Assembly: GCA_900548735.1 (NCBI GenBank) | Contig: URMC01000002.1 | Span: 1 to 51,416 of the forward strand | Source of the DNA: an uncultured Eubacteriales bacterium | Lineage (GTDB): Bacteria > Bacillota > Clostridia > Oscillospirales > CAG-272 | Reading direction: 5' to 3' | Length of the DNA stretch: 51,416 bases | In this document: positions 49,768 through 51,416 of the stretch, in pieces | How positions within the stretch are numbered: the first letter of the stretch is position 1 | How the letters are laid out: each line of letters begins with the position of its first letter | Notes under the pieces: generated by a model | What the model was told of the DNA's origin: nothing | The model's input: only the letters and a program-made list of their open reading frames with translations | The model's database searches: none | Made by a program: the position numbers and the translations under genes

Positions 49768-50220
49768 TCAGTGCACAAACAATGTGCAGATCCAATAGAT
49801 GAGCCCGTAAAGGGCACCTACGGCGGTGCCGTAAAGTAATACGGGGCCCGCCACCGTAAAGATTTTCGCCCCGACGCCCAGCACAAACCCCTCGGATTTG
49901 CTGTCGATTGCGGGGGATGCCACCGCGTTGGCAAAGCCTGTGATCGGCACCAGCGTGCCGCCGCCCGCAAACTTGGCAATCTTGTCAAACACGCCGATGG
50001 CGGTCAGCACCACTGCCACAAATACCAAAATCACCGAGGTCAGCGTGCCGGCGTCATCCGTATCCATTTTGCACGCCATAGTCCAGATCAGATTCAGCCC
50101 CTGTGCCACAAGGCAGATGCCGCCGCCCACCAAAAACGCGTGCAGGCAGTTCTTCAGCACCGGGGAGCGGGGCGCGCGCGCCTCTACGTACCGCGCGTAG
50201 GTTTTTTTATCCATATTCAT
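49768..50220 (-). CDS. spoVAC: Stage V sporulation protein AC
   Basis: 150-aa membrane protein of the SpoVAC/SpoVAE group, part of the channel moving dipicolinic acid into the forespore and out at germination. It starts with a hydrophilic segment ending PVLKNCLHAFLVGG, then several membrane helices with the family signature GGTLVPITGFANAVASPAID and FVLGVGAKIFTVAGPVLLYG. GGAGG sits 7 nt before the ATG at 50220. No spoVAD or spoVAE is adjacent. It should be under SigG control, but I see no clear SigG box. Confidence 0.92.
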   Translation of the reverse strand: MNMDKKTYARYVEARAPRSPVLKNCLHAFLVGGGICLVAQGLNLIWTMACKMDTDDAGTLTSVILVFVAVVLTAIGVFDKIAKFAGGGTLVPITGFANAVASPAIDSKSEGFVLGVGAKIFTVAGPVLLYGTAVGALYGLIYWICTLFVH

Positions 50221-50243
50221 CACAATTCCTCCGTTTTTCCTGT

Positions 50244-50277
50244 TTTCGGCAAAAAGGACTTTACATTTTTGCCGAAA
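50244..50277. repeat. Inverted repeat between spoVAC and the divergent gene
   Basis: TTTCGGCAAAAA-10 nt-TTTTTGCCGAAA. The loop and right arm overlap the -35 box of the plus-strand promoter, so it may be a shared operator. Confidence 0.5.
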
Positions 50278-50288
50278 CACGCTATACT
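50260..50288 (+). promoter_or_regulatory. Promoter of the small helical protein gene
   Basis: TTTACA at 50260-50265, 17 bp, TATACT at 50283-50288. Confidence 0.65.
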
Positions 50289-50336
50289 GTATATCGATGA
50301 GGAGAGCAACTTCGCCTCCCCGGAAAGGAGAACCTT

Positions 50337-50675
50337 ATGTCTGAGTTCAACCGGTTTTGCAGTGCCGCCAAGCGCACTGCGGGAAAAATCACCACCAAAG
50401 CGGGCGAGCTTGCCGACCTTGCCGCACTGAAACTGAAAATCAAGGGTCTGCAGCTTCGCATTGACGAGCAATACGAAAAGCTGGGAGAGCTGGTCTACCG
50501 GGATCTGCACACTGAGGATGACCTGGAAGCCGAAAAGCTTGCGGTCATTGCCGCAATCGACGGGCTGTTTGACCAGCTGAGCGAGCTGGAGGGGCGTTGC
50601 TCCGCCGAAACGCCTGCCGCGGAAACCGCCGGAGCGCCGGAGGCAACTGCCACTGAAGAAGCACCCTTGGAATAA
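50337..50675 (+). CDS. Small helical (coiled-coil) protein of unknown function
   Basis: 112-aa soluble protein. Residues ~1-85 are helical and charged with a heptad-like pattern (AALKLKIKGLQLRIDEQYEKLGELVYRD); the last ~25 are Ala/Thr/Glu/Pro-rich and probably disordered. No signal peptide or enzyme motif. AAAGGAGAA precedes the ATG. Similar short proteins with a YEKLGELVY-type helix are common hypothetical proteins in clostridia. It is a single gene between promoter and terminator. Confidence 0.7.
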   Translation: MSEFNRFCSAAKRTAGKITTKAGELADLAALKLKIKGLQLRIDEQYEKLGELVYRDLHTEDDLEAEKLAVIAAIDGLFDQLSELEGRCSAETPAAETAGAPEATATEEAPLE

Positions 50676-50691
50676 CGCCGCGCACTCCCCT

Positions 50692-50717
50692 GCCCCCGCC
50701 TTGCGCGGGGGCTTTTT
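50692..50717 (+). terminator. Terminator of the small helical protein gene
   Basis: GCCCCCGC-CTTGC-GCGGGGGC then TTTTT. Confidence 0.9.
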
Positions 50718-50750
50718 CATACCGTCAGGGGGGTAAATGTCAAAATTTGC

Positions 50751-51020
50751 TTAAACCGAGACCTTGGAGGCAAACTTTGTTTTGGTTTGCTGAATCTTGT
50801 TCTCCGGTGCCTTGGTCACGGGGTACCAGCCGCGGCTGTTCATCTCTTCAAAGATGTGCTGCTGAATGTTATGCGTGTCGTTCAGAAGCCCGGTGAGACA
50901 CTGAATCATCTCCGGCGTGGCGCACTCCAGAAGAAAAATGTTATACATATTGGCAAGGTGCTTTTCGCCCATCAACAGCTCTGTGATTGCCGTTTTATTG
51001 CAAAACTCCGCGTTTTCCAT
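50751..51020 (-). CDS. CotF-type spore coat protein
   Basis: 89-aa protein with the Coat-F layout: helices starting TAITELLMGEKHLANMYN, then ECATPEMIQCLTGLLNDTHNIQQHIFEEMNSRGWYPV and a polar tail. AGGAGGAG precedes the ATG. It lies 12 nt after the small ferritin-fold gene at 51033-51218, so they form an operon. Such proteins are made in the mother cell and built into the spore coat. Confidence 0.85.
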   Translation of the reverse strand: MENAEFCNKTAITELLMGEKHLANMYNIFLLECATPEMIQCLTGLLNDTHNIQQHIFEEMNSRGWYPVTKAPENKIQQTKTKFASKVSV

Positions 51021-51032
51021 CCCGTCTCCTCC

Positions 51033-51218
51033 TTATTTCACGTTGGCATACAGCTGGTCAAGGTGCTGTTTGTGCCGTTTTTCCATCTGCTGAAAGCAGT
51101 CCTTCAACTGTGCGTCATCCGTCATTTGTGCGCAATATGCGTACTTATCGGCAAAAACGCTTTCCGCCTCCATGAGATCCCCCAGTGCCGTGAGTTCCTT
51201 TTCTGTAATCTGTGCCAT
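51033..51218 (-). CDS. Small ferritin-fold, spore-coat-associated protein
   Basis: 61-aa helical hairpin: KELTALGDLMEAESVFADKY, then ayCAQMTDDAQLKDCFQQMEKRHKQHLDQL. The Glu...DxxLKxxF...ExxHKxHLxxL pattern is like half of a rubrerythrin/CotF bundle, so it may dimerise. AGGAGGAAT precedes the ATG at 51218; the longer frame to 51278 is rejected. It is cotranscribed with the CotF gene. Confidence 0.72.
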   Translation of the reverse strand: MAQITEKELTALGDLMEAESVFADKYAYCAQMTDDAQLKDCFQQMEKRHKQHLDQLYANVK

Positions 51219-51276
51219 TTTTATTCCTCCTTTTTCTGCACTGCTCCTATTTTTGCCGCCGGTTGAAAATTTATAC

Positions 51277-51307
51277 AAAAAAAGCCCGCGTTTGCGGGCT
51301 TTTTTTA
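51277..51307. terminator. Bidirectional terminator
   Basis: AAAAAAAGCCCGC-GTTT-GCGGGCTTTTTTT. It ends the partial gene at the window edge on the minus strand. Confidence 0.92.
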
Positions 51308-51416
51308 ATAGCGATACGTATCGCCGTCTATTAACTGATTAATGTAAAACTCCTCGGTGGGGGAAAAGGGTTGATTGGTATACACTGAATTGGGAGCATC
51401 TTTCCGATGGACCCCC
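51305..51416 (-). CDS. C-terminal fragment of an unidentified protein (cut by window edge)
   Basis: An open minus-strand frame entering from the window edge and stopping at TAA (51307-51305), which also forms the foot of the terminator. The last residues read TEEFYINQLIDGDTYRY. The other two minus frames hit stops earlier in this stretch, and the stop plus terminator layout supports a real gene end. 36 residues are too few to identify it; the neighbours suggest a sporulation-related gene. Confidence 0.5.
   Translation of the reverse strand, partial: GVHRKDAPNSVYTNQPFSPTEEFYINQLIDGDTYRY

Overview
The window looks like a chromosome segment of an anaerobic, endospore-forming member of the Clostridia (Bacillota) with a fairly GC-rich genome. 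The signs are near-consensus sigma-A promoters and AGGAGG ribosome binding sites before most genes, a SpoVAC and a CotF-type coat protein, a glycyl radical enzyme with its activase, PPDK and lactate dehydrogenase, and no respiratory genes. The carbohydrate genes (GH127, GH51, GH36-like, KDG kinase, KDPG aldolase, aldose epimerase) point to a gut or rumen organism feeding on plant arabinans, galactosides and pectin. I cannot name a genus.

Layout. 0-8.3 kb (+): the end of an ABC exporter, then a tightly packed six-gene run (aspartokinase, HIT protein, amidohydrolase, FkbM methyltransferase, GH127, DUF368 lipid-carrier transporter) closed by one terminator. 8.3-13.4 kb (-): KDG kinase/KDPG aldolase, Lnt-like N-acyltransferase, RluA pseudouridine synthase and upp. 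13.5-25.2 kb: mtaB with a PurL-like protein of unknown role, rpmB, a 68-bp tandem repeat, proC, ppdK, a MATE exporter, and a surface-acyltransferase/GLUG/epimerase operon. 25.3-32.8 kb (-): tRNA-Tyr and tRNA-Thr, then a five-gene operon (glycyl radical enzyme, activase, HAD phosphatase, GH36-like galactosidase, GH51 arabinofuranosidase) behind a consensus promoter with a 12-bp palindrome beside its -10 box. 32.9-39.3 kb: typA, a GDPD-like protein, a ferritin-like protein, nucleoside hydrolase with a sugar isomerase, and ldh. 39.3-39.9 kb is a gene-free mosaic of short palindromes. 39.9-45.2 kb (-): FakA-like DAK2 protein, DegV (FakB-like), a MarR regulator, and a sigma/anti-sigma pair. 45.3-48.0 kb (-): a BspA-type lipoprotein preceded by an unannotated 36-codon ORF. 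48.0-49.6 kb: an AT-rich island with a small lipoprotein, bounded by direct repeats, next to tRNA-Gln. 49.7-51.4 kb: spore-related small genes.

The best candidate for something undescribed is the glycyl radical operon. Its enzyme is unusually short (656 aa), keeps the catalytic Cys and the Gly-radical loop, and is joined to glycosidases and a phosphatase rather than to a known GRE partner set. Secondary points of interest are the 36-codon peptide, an intergenic palindrome family (TAGCCTGACAGG) around the sigma and MarR genes, a perfect 26-bp-arm palindrome that copies the 3' end of tRNA-Gln, and the repeat-flanked AT-rich island with what looks like the scar of a deleted gene. All calls are from reading the sequence; no database search was run.
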